Shown here: piece after piece, positions 15,552 to 24,358 of the stretch | Numbering within the stretch: position 1 is the stretch's first letter | Layout of the letters: each line of letters opens with the position of its first letter | NCBI GenBank assembly: GCA_964415185.1 | Contig: CAYPZI010000029.1 | Span: forward strand, 1-28,686 | DNA: 28,686 nucleotides | Origin: CAYVBJ01 sp964415185 | Lineage (GTDB): Bacteria; Bacteroidota; Rhodothermia; Balneolales; Balneolaceae | Reading direction: 5' to 3' | Program-made: the position numbers and the translations under genes | The notes under the pieces: generated by a model | Database searches by the model: none | Told to the model about the DNA's origin: nothing | The model's input: only the letters and a program-made list of their open reading frames with translations

Positions 15552-17135
15552 TCACCTCTCTTCCAGCGGCACAGGTGGCTTTTTTAAATATTCAACCATA
15601 TCGCTGATACTTTGAATATTGAGCTGTTCTGCCTGCTCTTTCCGCATCATCAGGGCATAGGTGTTCTGAAACCCGAACGACTCAAGCCAAACGGCATCAA
15701 ATCTCTTTTCCGTCTCTTTTTTGACATAGCTGTAAACCGCTTCCCGGTTATTGCCGAGGCTGTCGGCTACGGTCTCACCGGCTTGCAGCAATACATAGAG
15801 GCCCGTACCGGTGTATTCCGGGTATAGATCGATCTCCCTGTTCTGAAGTGCGCCGAAAACAATCTGTGTACCCGCAAGCCCGAGCCGGGTACCGGCAGCG
15901 ATGCTCGTATAATTTTCGATAACGATATCAAGCATTTCAGCCAGGATAAAATGCTCGGTAAAGTTTTTGCCGCCTATCAAAATATCACTGCCCTCCCTCT
16001 CTACAGAAGTGCGAAAACCTTTTGATCCCAGAAAATCTTTTGCCACAGCCCGCGGATCTTCCCCGTTTTCATCCACCCTGAAATTAAGCCCCACCATCTC
16101 TTCATTTGAGAGAATGCCTCCGAGCCGGTTCAGCGCTTCTTTAATCTCCGGATATTCCCGAAGGGTTTCGCTGTGAACAAGCGGAGCTGCACTGTAGGGT
16201 GGGAAAAACGACCGGTCGTCTTCAAGAACTTTCAAATCATAAGCCTCGATCCGTCCATCGGTTGAATATCCCCCGATCACATCCACCCTGCCGTTTTGAA
16301 GTGCCTGGTACATGAGTGCCTGGTTCATCTCGAGAGTTGGCATGTCAAATTCATAATGCTTCCTGAGTGCCTTGTAACCGTCGGACCTCTGCATAAACTC
16401 GGTTGGCATCCCGGCCCGAAAAGCGCCGGATCGTGAACTTTCCGAATAGAAGTAACCGAATACCATAGCAAAGAGTGTGAGTACACCCAGGCTGTACAGA
16501 AGTGGTTTGAAAATGGTTTTTATATTTTTTTGTATCAGTCCCAGTATAAAATCGAAAAGAAGTGCCAGGGCGGCAGCCGGCAATGCGCCGGCAAGGATCA
16601 TTTCAACATTATTCAGGGCAATACCACGAAAGATGAATTCGCCCAGGCCTCCCGCGCCGATCAATGCACAAAGGGTGGCAACCCCAACATTGATAACGGT
16701 AGCCGTCCGGATTCCGGCAAAGATGACAGGCACAGACAGTGGCAGTTCAATTTTTCTCAATATTTGCCCGGACGTCATACCCATTCCCCTTGCCGATTCA
16801 ATAACTGATGACTCTACACCTTCGATTCCCGAGTACACATTCCTCACAATCGGCAGCAGTGCATAGAGAAAAAGGGCAATCACCGCCGGCAAAGCACCAA
16901 TTCCAAAGATGGGCAGCAATATTCCGAGCAGGGCGATACTTGGAATGGTTTGAATAACCCCGACACTGCCAAGAACGGTTTTCTGCAGTTTCGAATAACG
17001 TGTCACAAGAATGCCTAACGGAAGTCCAATCAAAACGGCAAAAAAGAGGGCTATTACCGTTAAAGCAATGTGCTCACCCGTTTGTTCAAGCATTTCGGCT
17101 GAATTTTCCGCTATAAACCGGATTACACGCTCCAT
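15552..17135 (-). CDS. Osmoprotectant ABC permease fused to a circularly permuted substrate-binding domain
   Basis: This 527-residue membrane protein of the OpuB/OpuC/ProW class would import a quaternary amine such as betaine, choline or carnitine. Residues 1-205 are the permease with several membrane helices and the coupling segment ESARGMGMTSGQILRKIELP; another helix (about 211-230) leads out of the membrane. The binding domain follows in swapped order: the normally C-terminal half (AGMPTEFMQRSDGY, YSTDGRIEAYDL, DDRSFFPPY) is at about 239-371, and the normally N-terminal half (ILIGGKNFTEHFILAEML, GTQIVFGAL, LYPEYTGTG, FQNTYALMMR) at about 384-527. All expected motifs are present once, so nothing is lost. 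The ATG at 17135 overlaps the ATPase stop as TGATG; a TTG one codon earlier is less likely. Confidence 0.9.
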   Translation of the reverse strand: MERVIRFIAENSAEMLEQTGEHIALTVIALFFAVLIGLPLGILVTRYSKLQKTVLGSVGVIQTIPSIALLGILLPIFGIGALPAVIALFLYALLPIVRNVYSGIEGVESSVIESARGMGMTSGQILRKIELPLSVPVIFAGIRTATVINVGVATLCALIGAGGLGEFIFRGIALNNVEMILAGALPAAALALLFDFILGLIQKNIKTIFKPLLYSLGVLTLFAMVFGYFYSESSRSGAFRAGMPTEFMQRSDGYKALRKHYEFDMPTLEMNQALMYQALQNGRVDVIGGYSTDGRIEAYDLKVLEDDRSFFPPYSAAPLVHSETLREYPEIKEALNRLGGILSNEEMVGLNFRVDENGEDPRAVAKDFLGSKGFRTSVEREGSDILIGGKNFTEHFILAEMLDIVIENYTSIAAGTRLGLAGTQIVFGALQNREIDLYPEYTGTGLYVLLQAGETVADSLGNNREAVYSYVKKETEKRFDAVWLESFGFQNTYALMMRKEQAEQLNIQSISDMVEYLKKPPVPLEER

Positions 17136-18112
17136 CAATTAGCCTTTTCTTTTTTTACCTTGTAAAAGAGTTCCATGAGCTTGTTCGCCCTGAATATTTG
17201 TATGGTGCTTCCGTCATCATCTGCAATATTAACACCTTCTTCAGGGTCGAGGTTTTTCTCAATCTCCTCAAGTGCCTCGAGTACAGACATATTTTTATTC
17301 AGATTAAGTTTCATATCAAAATTTCCATCAACCCTTACGGCATTTTCAGCAATCTCTGCAAGGGTAACCGATTTAAGCTCAAGCTTAAACCGGCCGGAAT
17401 CAAAAAACTCCTTCACGAAGCGGTTTGCCGGCCTGAATAACAACTCTTCCGGCCGGCCTTCCTGTTGAAGCCGGCCCTGATCCATCAGACAGATTTTGCC
17501 ACACAAATCAAAGGCTTCTTCCACATTGTGGGTTACCATAATCATGGTTTTTCGAATTTGGTTCTGAAGCTCCTTAAACTCATCAATGAGTTTTGTACGT
17601 GTAATGGGATCCAACGCGCCGAACGGTTCATCGAGCAGAACCACGGGCGGATCGGCAGCAATAGCACGGGCCAGGCCGATCCGCTGCTGCTGGCCACCGC
17701 TCAGTTGTGCCGGATATTTTTGCAGGTATTCTTCGGGATCGAGGCCAACCAGGTTCATCAATTCGGTACAACGGTTCCTGATTTTTTCTTCTTCCCATTC
17801 AAGCAACCGCGGCACGGTTTCAAGATTCTTTTGAATGGTCATGTGCGGAAAAAGGCCGACACTCTGAATCACATATCCCACTTTTCGCCTTAAAAGAACC
17901 GGATTATTTTCGGTAATGGATTCCCCATTCATTAATATTTCGCCGGACGTGGGTTCAATCAGCCTGTTAATCATCTTCAGTGTTGTAGTTTTACCGCTTC
18001 CGCTGGTCCCAATCAAACCGGTTATTTCACCCTCTTCAGCAGCCAGGGAGACATCATCCACTGCCCTGGTACCACCGGGATATACTTTAGTAACATTTTT
18101 AAGAGCAATCAT
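17135..18112 (-). CDS. Osmoprotectant ABC transporter ATP-binding protein (OpuBA/OpuCA-like)
   Basis: This 325-residue ATPase powers the fused permease/binding protein encoded directly downstream. Walker A GTSGSGKT is at 35-42, the Q-loop VIQSVGLFPHMT near 81-92 (Gln83), LSGGQ at 137-141, Walker B VVLLDEP with Glu162 and the switch His at 195. The sequence KMINRLIEPTSGEI and the VIQSVGLFPH Q-loop are typical of the quaternary-amine uptake group. After residue 240 a roughly 80-residue tail resembles a single degenerate CBS-like regulatory region rather than the tandem CBS pair of OpuCA. The ATG at 18112 touches the 100-N gap, so promoter and ribosome site are missing from the assembly; reading through the Ns into sequence beyond is meaningless. 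Confidence 0.92.
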   Translation of the reverse strand: MIALKNVTKVYPGGTRAVDDVSLAAEEGEITGLIGTSGSGKTTTLKMINRLIEPTSGEILMNGESITENNPVLLRRKVGYVIQSVGLFPHMTIQKNLETVPRLLEWEEEKIRNRCTELMNLVGLDPEEYLQKYPAQLSGGQQQRIGLARAIAADPPVVLLDEPFGALDPITRTKLIDEFKELQNQIRKTMIMVTHNVEEAFDLCGKICLMDQGRLQQEGRPEELLFRPANRFVKEFFDSGRFKLELKSVTLAEIAENAVRVDGNFDMKLNLNKNMSVLEALEEIEKNLDPEEGVNIADDDGSTIQIFRANKLMELFYKVKKEKAN

Positions 18113-18212
18113 NNNNNNNNNNNNNNNNNNNNNNNNNNNNNNNNNNNNNNNNNNNNNNNNNNNNNNNNNNNNNNNNNNNNNNNNNNNNNNNNNNNNNNNN
18201 NNNNNNNNNNNN
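18113..18212. other. Assembly gap of exactly 100 N
   Basis: One hundred Ns are the usual placeholder for a scaffold gap of unknown size. It hides the 3' end of the UnbU-like gene, the promoter of the osmoprotectant operon and possibly further genes. The adjacency of those two operons is therefore not proven. Confidence 0.97.
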
Positions 18213-19034
18213 CTCCGTTTCCCGTGTTTTTTCTTTTTTATCAAGCCACCAGAGTTCAATAAACATTGCGATGGGCCCGACGACAAACAATGCATAAAAA
18301 GGTGCATAAACGGCTTCATTTAACCTGAATATCATCTCTGCAAAAGCAATCAGGAAGGCTACAAGATATTGTCCCCATTTGGATTTTACCGTGGTTTTCG
18401 GGTCGGTGATCATAAAGAGTACAAAAAGCTGGTACATCGGGCCTGTAATCAGGGCAATCTCGCTCAGGAAAGGGTCGCCGGTTACCAGGCTTCGAATCCA
18501 TCCGAAAGCAAAAAATGAGAGTACGTACGTGGCGCAAATATGAAAGCGCTGCACCTTGTAAAGCGAAAAGAACCCGACAATCCAGATCACCAGCATTGCC
18601 CACATATTATTACCCCACTGTACCGTGAGCACGGCTGCACTGTCGGATGCAATCAAAATCAGGGCAACGATCCCGAAATTGGACGGGTTCCAGATGTGAG
18701 TCCCTTTAAATCTCAGTGTGTATTTAGAGGCAATAGATAAGGCACTGCAAAGAACAAAGGGCCAGAGCAGGGGTGACCGCACCAAAATACCGACGCTGAT
18801 GCCTGAAATATAGGCGCTTGTCAGGTTTCTCCACTTTCCGGTGATAAATTTTCCAAGAGCCAGTTCCGTGGCGAAACTGGCAATGATGGCTGCAGCAAGC
18901 TGTTCATAACTTTCCAGGATACCAAACGAGAGATGAGCTGCAATAAGAATGGCAGTAATCAGCAGCGGCGCCATGTAGGTCTTGCCGTACTTCAGGTCAA
19001 CCTTGCTTAAAATCTTTGAAAAAAATTTGTCCAT
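18213..19034 (-). CDS. UnbU-like NQR2/RnfD-family membrane protein (3' end in gap)
   Basis: This integral membrane protein has 274 visible residues and about eight to nine hydrophobic segments from residue 20 to 264. Family marks of the NQR2/RnfD/RnfE superfamily are HIWNPSNFG (113-121), corresponding to the N-(I/F)-NP segment of RnfD, and MITDPKTT (208-215), corresponding to its TDPVTSP segment. The S-G-A-T flavin-attachment motif of NqrB/RnfD is not visible, so covalent FMN is doubtful. The absence of other Rnf or Nqr subunits and the UnbV-type gene 32 bases upstream point to UnbU, a conserved protein of unknown function from enediyne clusters. The visible C terminus (WWLDKKEKTRETE) looks close to complete, with the stop in the gap. 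Confidence 0.75.
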
Positions 19035-19066
19035 TTATTTCAAATTTCAATTTAATGGGATTTCAA

Positions 19067-20887
19067 TCAGGATTCCTCACCGGTACCCCCGGATTCTTCA
19101 GGAATATGATGAATTTTTCCGGGTTCCGGGTTGTCTATTTCCTGTACAATACCCGATGGCCAGCGAATAATCAGCTTTTCAGGTGAACCCGAAGTACCGA
19201 GACCAAAATGCAGCGGCCTTTGATTTTGTGCACTGAATGCACTTGCCGAAGTTACAACCTGAGCCTGTTTCTGTCCGTTCCAGTGCAGCTCGGCAACAGC
19301 TCCAATCGCGCTCCGGTTGCTTTCGGCTCCCTCAAGCTTGAAGGCTATCCAGTTGTTTCCTCCCGTTACACTGTTTTTATAAACGGTTATTTCACGATTC
19401 TGATTTGCCACAATTACGTCCAGTGATCCATTGTTGGTAAGGTCGGCAAAGGCAACAGCCCGGCTGTCAAGTTCCAGAAATCCACCGGTTAATGCCGACA
19501 CTTCCCTGAAATTGCCGGCACCATCGTTCAGCCAGATACGATTTTGCTGGTAACCTGACAGGCTCCTGCCCTTCATGTCGGGCCAGTTTTTTGCATCTTC
19601 AATAATCGCCTTATTTCCGCCTGAAATTTTTGAATAGTCGTACCAGTAATCGGTGCCTCTTTCAGCCGACACATAACCGTTTGCAACATAGAGATCCTGA
19701 AATCCGTCGTTGTTCAGGTCACCGAATTGGCCGCTGTAACTCCAGCCACCCAGCTCTATGCCGAAATTCCCAGCAAGGTTGGAGTACGAGGGATCGCCAT
19801 TTGGCCGGGTACCCGAGGGAACCCATAAATTGTTACCCTGGACCAGCACTCCCGGTTCGGAAATATTGGTTATGTAAATCGAAAACTTACCCTGATTCAG
19901 TATATCCGCAAACGATACACTCATTCCGCTTTTCGGGGTAAATCCCATTCCGGCCTCTCCGCCGATATTTCTGAACGATTTGCCCTCTTCGTTGATATAG
20001 AATTCATCAACACCATAATCATTTGCGATAACAAGATCGGGATAGCCCGAGCTGTTCAGGTCGGCAGCGGCGGCGGCAAGGGTCCAGCGACGGTTTGTGA
20101 GGCCGAGCTCTTCGGTAACATCTTTAAATGTACCGTCACCCAAATTTTTCAGCAGGTAATTACGCCCTCCGTTTGTGGCGTATTCGTAACTATCGGGCAT
20201 AATTTTAGTCGATTCCAGGTTCCAGAAATCGACCTTTTCATCGTAATAACCGCCGATAAAAAGGTCGAGCAGCCCATCGTTGTCATAATCAAAGAAAACG
20301 GCAGTGTTTGCGTTCAGCCACTTCGGTAGCCCGGCCTGTGCGGTTACATTTTCAAATGTCTCACCCTCCCGGTTCAAAAATAATTCCGGCTTGCCCCATT
20401 TGTAAACAAAGAGATCTTCAAATCCGTCATTGTTGATATCACCCCAAATGGCTCCCATCGATACTCCTTCACCCTCTTTATTCATATCAGCTACTCCGGT
20501 TTTTGAAGCGACATCCTCCAACGTGCCGTCCCCCCGGTTTTTGTAAAGTGCGTTCCGGGTGCCATAACGGCTGTTTGTAAGATAGAGATCCTGGTACCCG
20601 TCATTATTGAAATCACTGACAGCAACCGATGCACCAATGGATGCAATTTGTGGTAAAATATGATTCAATTTCGGGTCAAGTTCCGGCATCTTATGCTCGA
20701 ACAGGATACCCATTTCTTGAGATGCCTCTTCCAGGTAAAAACCATAGCGTTCCATAGCCTTAGCCTTGTCAATCCCATCAGCGGTTTCGGTCTGTGACAG
20801 TTCAACCTGCTTTATCAGAAATGGTGTAGCCAAAAGCCCGATAAGAAATAGAAATACAACCGTTCTTTTAATGATATCAACATTCAT
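19067..20887 (-). CDS. Secreted FG-GAP/ASPIC-UnbV protein (CRTAC1 type)
   Basis: This 606-residue exported protein has an N-terminal signal or anchor segment (about 9-25, no lipobox Cys). It carries a seven-blade-like array of FG-GAP/VCBS repeats at about 75-500 with calcium-loop motifs such as DFNNDGYQD, DINNDGFED, DYDNDGLLD, DLNNDGFQD and DLTNNGSLD. The ASPIC/UnbV module follows at about 515-590 (NRSAIGAVAELHWNGQ, LHFGLGTSG, IIRWPSGIVQEI). This layout is that of CRTAC1-family and UnbV proteins, which probably form a beta-propeller binding or scaffold surface; no catalytic activity is established. It is third in the operon, 29 bases after the TPR protein and 32 bases before the UnbU-like gene. 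The acidic, Gly/Glu-rich tail (EESGGTGEES) is probably disordered. Confidence 0.88.
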   Translation of the reverse strand: MNVDIIKRTVVFLFLIGLLATPFLIKQVELSQTETADGIDKAKAMERYGFYLEEASQEMGILFEHKMPELDPKLNHILPQIASIGASVAVSDFNNDGYQDLYLTNSRYGTRNALYKNRGDGTLEDVASKTGVADMNKEGEGVSMGAIWGDINNDGFEDLFVYKWGKPELFLNREGETFENVTAQAGLPKWLNANTAVFFDYDNDGLLDLFIGGYYDEKVDFWNLESTKIMPDSYEYATNGGRNYLLKNLGDGTFKDVTEELGLTNRRWTLAAAAADLNSSGYPDLVIANDYGVDEFYINEEGKSFRNIGGEAGMGFTPKSGMSVSFADILNQGKFSIYITNISEPGVLVQGNNLWVPSGTRPNGDPSYSNLAGNFGIELGGWSYSGQFGDLNNDGFQDLYVANGYVSAERGTDYWYDYSKISGGNKAIIEDAKNWPDMKGRSLSGYQQNRIWLNDGAGNFREVSALTGGFLELDSRAVAFADLTNNGSLDVIVANQNREITVYKNSVTGGNNWIAFKLEGAESNRSAIGAVAELHWNGQKQAQVVTSASAFSAQNQRPLHFGLGTSGSPEKLIIRWPSGIVQEIDNPEPGKIHHIPEESGGTGEES

Positions 20888-20916
20888 GCGATCAAGCTTT
20901 CATTCACTTATTTCCT

Positions 20917-23900
20917 TCATTCATTTCCTGTATTAAACTGCAAAGCACTTCTGAATAATTCCGGAGTAATATATCTTGTGTGATAGTTGATCCAGTCTTC
21001 TTTGTATTTTTGATAGACGGGATCATCCTGCAGCCGTTCATAATTCAGGTTAAAATAGTCAACATCNNNNNNNNNNTGGCCCGTGTTAAGGTCTCCGTCT
21101 TTTACCCATCCGTCTGATATCAACACAAAAGTACGCCTGAACCCGGGTTCAGGTTCCGAAAGAGCTTCGTATTCAAATTTCAATTCATCGCCTGCATTCA
21201 TGATTACATACCTGTCATCCGTTTTTTGCAGCAATTCTGAAACGTCTCCGAACCGTGTATAATATCCGGCAAGATCCTGCCAGCGAGGAGTTGTGCTTGT
21301 AATCGTATCATATTCTGGCAGTTCCGGGGAAAATTTATCTTCCTTCACCCATTCGGAATAGCCGCGATAAGCCAATTCCTGTCGCATCATGCGGGGTTCC
21401 TGCTCCGTAACTTCAACACTGTTGTGGCCGGTTGCCCACTCAATAACATCCCAGTACGTTTCAGTAGAGGTGGTAAGGCGCAGCCTGCGATCACTCTTGC
21501 CGGGAAAGATTCCTTCAAGGTTGATCATAATCGTTTTTGTTTTTCCGGCGGGGAATCCAAGGTCCGGATAGACGGTCGACCAGCCGCCGTCACCGTCGGG
21601 TACATCCACCCTGATTCCTTTTGGAAACCGGTTGGAGCCCTGGCTGAGTGCCAGGTTGATTGAGCTGTCTGTCGGGCGCACCCATCCGTGAGCCAGCAGC
21701 CAAAGCGGGCCTTTATCCGGTGCCTCATCACTCAGTATTATTTCAATGGAATGCTCTTTAGCTACTCCCTGGTACTTTGATTTTTCAAAGGCATGAAGAT
21801 AGACCCGGTCGATTTCATTAATTTTTTCAGTTACATCGTTCCCGTTTTGATCCAGCACCTTTTCTACCGGCTGAGGTGAACTTGTAATCCTGTAATTGAG
21901 ATCGGGCGGCGGAAAGGCAAATCTCTCGTCAATGTAAATTTCGGTTTCTTCGGGATGATCTACCGCCACCAGCTTGATGTGGTCAAAAAAGTGCGTTTCC
22001 CACAATTCAGCTGTAATTCTGAGATCATAAATTCCCTCTTTCGGTACCAGTGCCTCACCGGGAATGCGAACCTTGTCTTCGGTCTGTATCACACCGGCCG
22101 TCTCCTGAGCGTTAATGCGCAAGCCCAGCGGCGACCGCCAGAGCAGGTCGGTTACAAACACGTGCTCTTCTCCGTTGTGTGTGAACAGCCATGGACATGA
22201 TCCTTTCAGGATCTGCTCATTGAAAATCGTAGACCCGATTCCAAGCTCTGCAAATTCAGCCTGTACCGAACCATTTGGCCAGATAATTCGCAGCATTTCC
22301 GAATCCTCATGCGTACCGAGTCCCAGGTGAACAATCGGTGAGGTGATCGGCTGCTTTTGATAGAGCAATCCCGAACGGACTTCTATCTCACCGCCAATTC
22401 CGAAAGAGTTGATCCGCTGATCCCCCGACGGTCCGGATGCCCGGATTCGCACCGACCGAGCATTATACGGTTTTGATCCCTTGTTCATGAATGCAGCGGG
22501 CATACGGTTCTCATCGAGCCCCAGAAGGTCAAGGCGTGCATCCCCGTCAATATCAACCACAGAGAAAAGTTCGACAGGAATGGGCTCATCAAGTGCTGTA
22601 AAACGGTAATTATTCGAACCCAGATGAACACCGGTTTGGCCATTAACACTGACCAGGATGTCAAGGGAGCCGTTATTGTCTACATCTTGAACAAAAATTT
22701 TGGCTTCGGCCGGTTCCGGTTTTTCAAATCCTGTATCAACGAACAAGCTTTCAGACGACCAGCTACCGTCAGGGTCGAGCCGATAGCTTATTACGGATCC
22801 ATCCGTTGTGTAAACAATCAGCTCAAAAAATGAATCGCCCTGAAGGTCGCCATAGGAGATTCCGGCTGACGTCCCGTTAAAAGGAAAACTATCATCCTGT
22901 ACCATTCTGCCAGACCGCTCATTTTTAAAAAAGGTGATTACCCCGGAACTATCCATGAAGACGGCATCCGGGTCTCCGTCATTGTCAAAATCGGCAAAAA
23001 GAAACGCAACGGCATTTTCAACACCCTCAAATTGCTGCAGAGGTGAAAAAGTATTGTCGCCGTTATTTCTCAATACCTGAACACCTCCTTTTATTTCCGA
23101 AAGAACCAAATCAAGGTCGCCGTCCACATCCAGGTCGGCCGGCCAGGCTCCGTAGAAGGATCCGTTCCTGATTTCAGCTGGCATGCCGGTCTGTGCGGTG
23201 ACATCAATAAATTCAAAATTGTCTGTCTGTTTAAAAAGTCGGAATCCGTCCGAACCCGCAAGGGCAAGATCATTCAAAAAATCGTAATCATAGTCAATCT
23301 GTACGACTGACTGTTGATTTAGCCTCTCCTCAGCCGGTGCCGGAAACGGCAGATCGGTTTCGTTATCCACATTCAGACGTCCGCCGGCAACCGTGGCCGT
23401 AAGCGGTGGCACATCCTCAAGCAGTACAAACGATTTTGCAAGCTGCACCTCACTGCTTTCAAATCCTAAGACCGGTTCCCGATTAAAAACGATTGCCGAA
23501 TCCGGTTCTGCCGCCCTGACGGAGGGTTGTGGCAATTCGAGAAACCCGGTTAACAAAAAAGCAACCTGGTTAGGCGGCAGCTCAAGTTCGCTCTTGTCAT
23601 TCCTGTATCCGGGAAGGTTGTTCATCTGATTTTCGAGCAGGGCAAGTTCAATGGATAATGCAGGCAAATCGCCGGATGAAACTGTTTCCTTCACCTTTTC
23701 AAATTGGTTTTTTGTTGGATCGTCCCATGAATCCGAATAAGCCTCAAGCTCGTTCATATACCTGTTTACCGAGTCGGTATCTTTTTGCTTTGCGGCAAAC
23801 CGTATCATCTCAACAAGAAGTGCCTGGTTACCGGGCTGACGGCCCAGCATCTCTTCGAGAAGCAACCGGGCTTCATTTTCGACGCCGGTTTCTCCCTGTC

Positions 23901-24357
23901 TTTCAAGCTGCCTGTAAAGCATAAATCCGATTTTAAGATTTTCGGGAGCCAACTCGTACGCTTCGTTCAAAAATCGTATCGATTCCTCAACATTTCCACG
24001 GTTATTTTCAAGTAACGCAGAGAGGAAAAGAATATCCGGGTTTTTCGGTGCTAGTTCCCTGGCCTGGGATAACCGTTCGGCAGCGAGTTCATAATTCCCC
24101 TGCCTCATCGCATACACACCCAGGTTGGCCCAGGCTGCCGGCTCCTCCGGAAAGAGCCTGGAAACTTCATTCATTTTGTTAAAAGCAAAAAGGGCCTCAT
24201 CGGTTTCAACCGCAGCAAGACTCAGATAAAATGAGGATACGGCTTTTTGATAATTTTCCCCGCTGAGCTCATCCTCCGGCTCGCTACCTCCGCAAGCCGT
24301 TATCAAAACAATGCATGCCAATAGCTTAATTCCGTTTTCCAAGAATCTTTTTATCAT
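20917..24357 (-). CDS. Lipoprotein with TPR, FG-GAP, ASPIC/UnbV and a large C-terminal domain
   Basis: This is about 1146 residues counting a 10-N gap. The N terminus is a lipoprotein signal with lipobox ITAC (Cys22). TPR-like helices at about 72-145 (AWANLGVYAMRQGNYELAAE, NPDILFLSALLENNRGNVEE) are followed by a linker, FG-GAP repeats at about 345-625 (DLDVDGDLD, DFDNDGDPD, DVDNNGSLD, DIDGDARLD) and the ASPIC/UnbV module at about 635-715 (FGIGGEIEV, VHLGLGTH, IIWPNGSVQ). A distinct domain of about 430 residues begins CPWLFTHNGEEHVFVTD and contains GYYTRFGDVSELL and DDRYVIMNAGDEL. The start is one base after the stop of the preceding gene (TAA-T-ATG), implying coupling. The gap at 21067-21076 keeps the frame by chance or design; residues there are unknown. 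Probable role is surface scaffold or binding. Confidence 0.85.
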   Translation of the reverse strand: MIKRFLENGIKLLACIVLITACGGSEPEDELSGENYQKAVSSFYLSLAAVETDEALFAFNKMNEVSRLFPEEPAAWANLGVYAMRQGNYELAAERLSQARELAPKNPDILFLSALLENNRGNVEESIRFLNEAYELAPENLKIGFMLYRQLERQGETGVENEARLLLEEMLGRQPGNQALLVEMIRFAAKQKDTDSVNRYMNELEAYSDSWDDPTKNQFEKVKETVSSGDLPALSIELALLENQMNNLPGYRNDKSELELPPNQVAFLLTGFLELPQPSVRAAEPDSAIVFNREPVLGFESSEVQLAKSFVLLEDVPPLTATVAGGRLNVDNETDLPFPAPAEERLNQQSVVQIDYDYDFLNDLALAGSDGFRLFKQTDNFEFIDVTAQTGMPAEIRNGSFYGAWPADLDVDGDLDLVLSEIKGGVQVLRNNGDNTFSPLQQFEGVENAVAFLFADFDNDGDPDAVFMDSSGVITFFKNERSGRMVQDDSFPFNGTSAGISYGDLQGDSFFELIVYTTDGSVISYRLDPDGSWSSESLFVDTGFEKPEPAEAKIFVQDVDNNGSLDILVSVNGQTGVHLGSNNYRFTALDEPIPVELFSVVDIDGDARLDLLGLDENRMPAAFMNKGSKPYNARSVRIRASGPSGDQRINSFGIGGEIEVRSGLLYQKQPITSPIVHLGLGTHEDSEMLRIIWPNGSVQAEFAELGIGSTIFNEQILKGSCPWLFTHNGEEHVFVTDLLWRSPLGLRINAQETAGVIQTEDKVRIPGEALVPKEGIYDLRITAELWETHFFDHIKLVAVDHPEETEIYIDERFAFPPPDLNYRITSSPQPVEKVLDQNGNDVTEKINEIDRVYLHAFEKSKYQGVAKEHSIEIILSDEAPDKGPLWLLAHGWVRPTDSSINLALSQGSNRFPKGIRVDVPDGDGGWSTVYPDLGFPAGKTKTIMINLEGIFPGKSDRRLRLTTSTETYWDVIEWATGHNSVEVTEQEPRMMRQELAYRGYSEWVKEDKFSPELPEYDTITSTTPRWQDLAGYYTRFGDVSELLQKTDDRYVIMNAGDELKFEYEALSEPEPGFRRTFVLISDGWVKDGDLNTGXXXXDVDYFNLNYERLQDDPVYQKYKEDWINYHTRYITPELFRSALQFNTGNE
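21067..21076. other. Ten-N assembly gap inside a CDS
   Basis: Ten Ns interrupt the C-terminal part of the TPR/ASPIC lipoprotein between KDGDLNTG and DVDYFNLNYE. Both sides stay in one frame, so the gene is probably intact, but the true number of missing bases is unknown. Confidence 0.95.
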
Positions 24358-24358
24358 A

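Noticed and set aside
18099..18319. Open frame of the osmoprotectant ATPase running through the Ns into the next gene.
   Set aside because: Frames cannot be read through an unknown gap; the ATG at 18112 gives a normal ATPase N terminus.
18213..19034. An Rnf or Nqr ion-pumping complex.
   Set aside because: Only one RnfD/NqrB-like subunit is present, without the flavin attachment motif and with no other subunit gene in the window.
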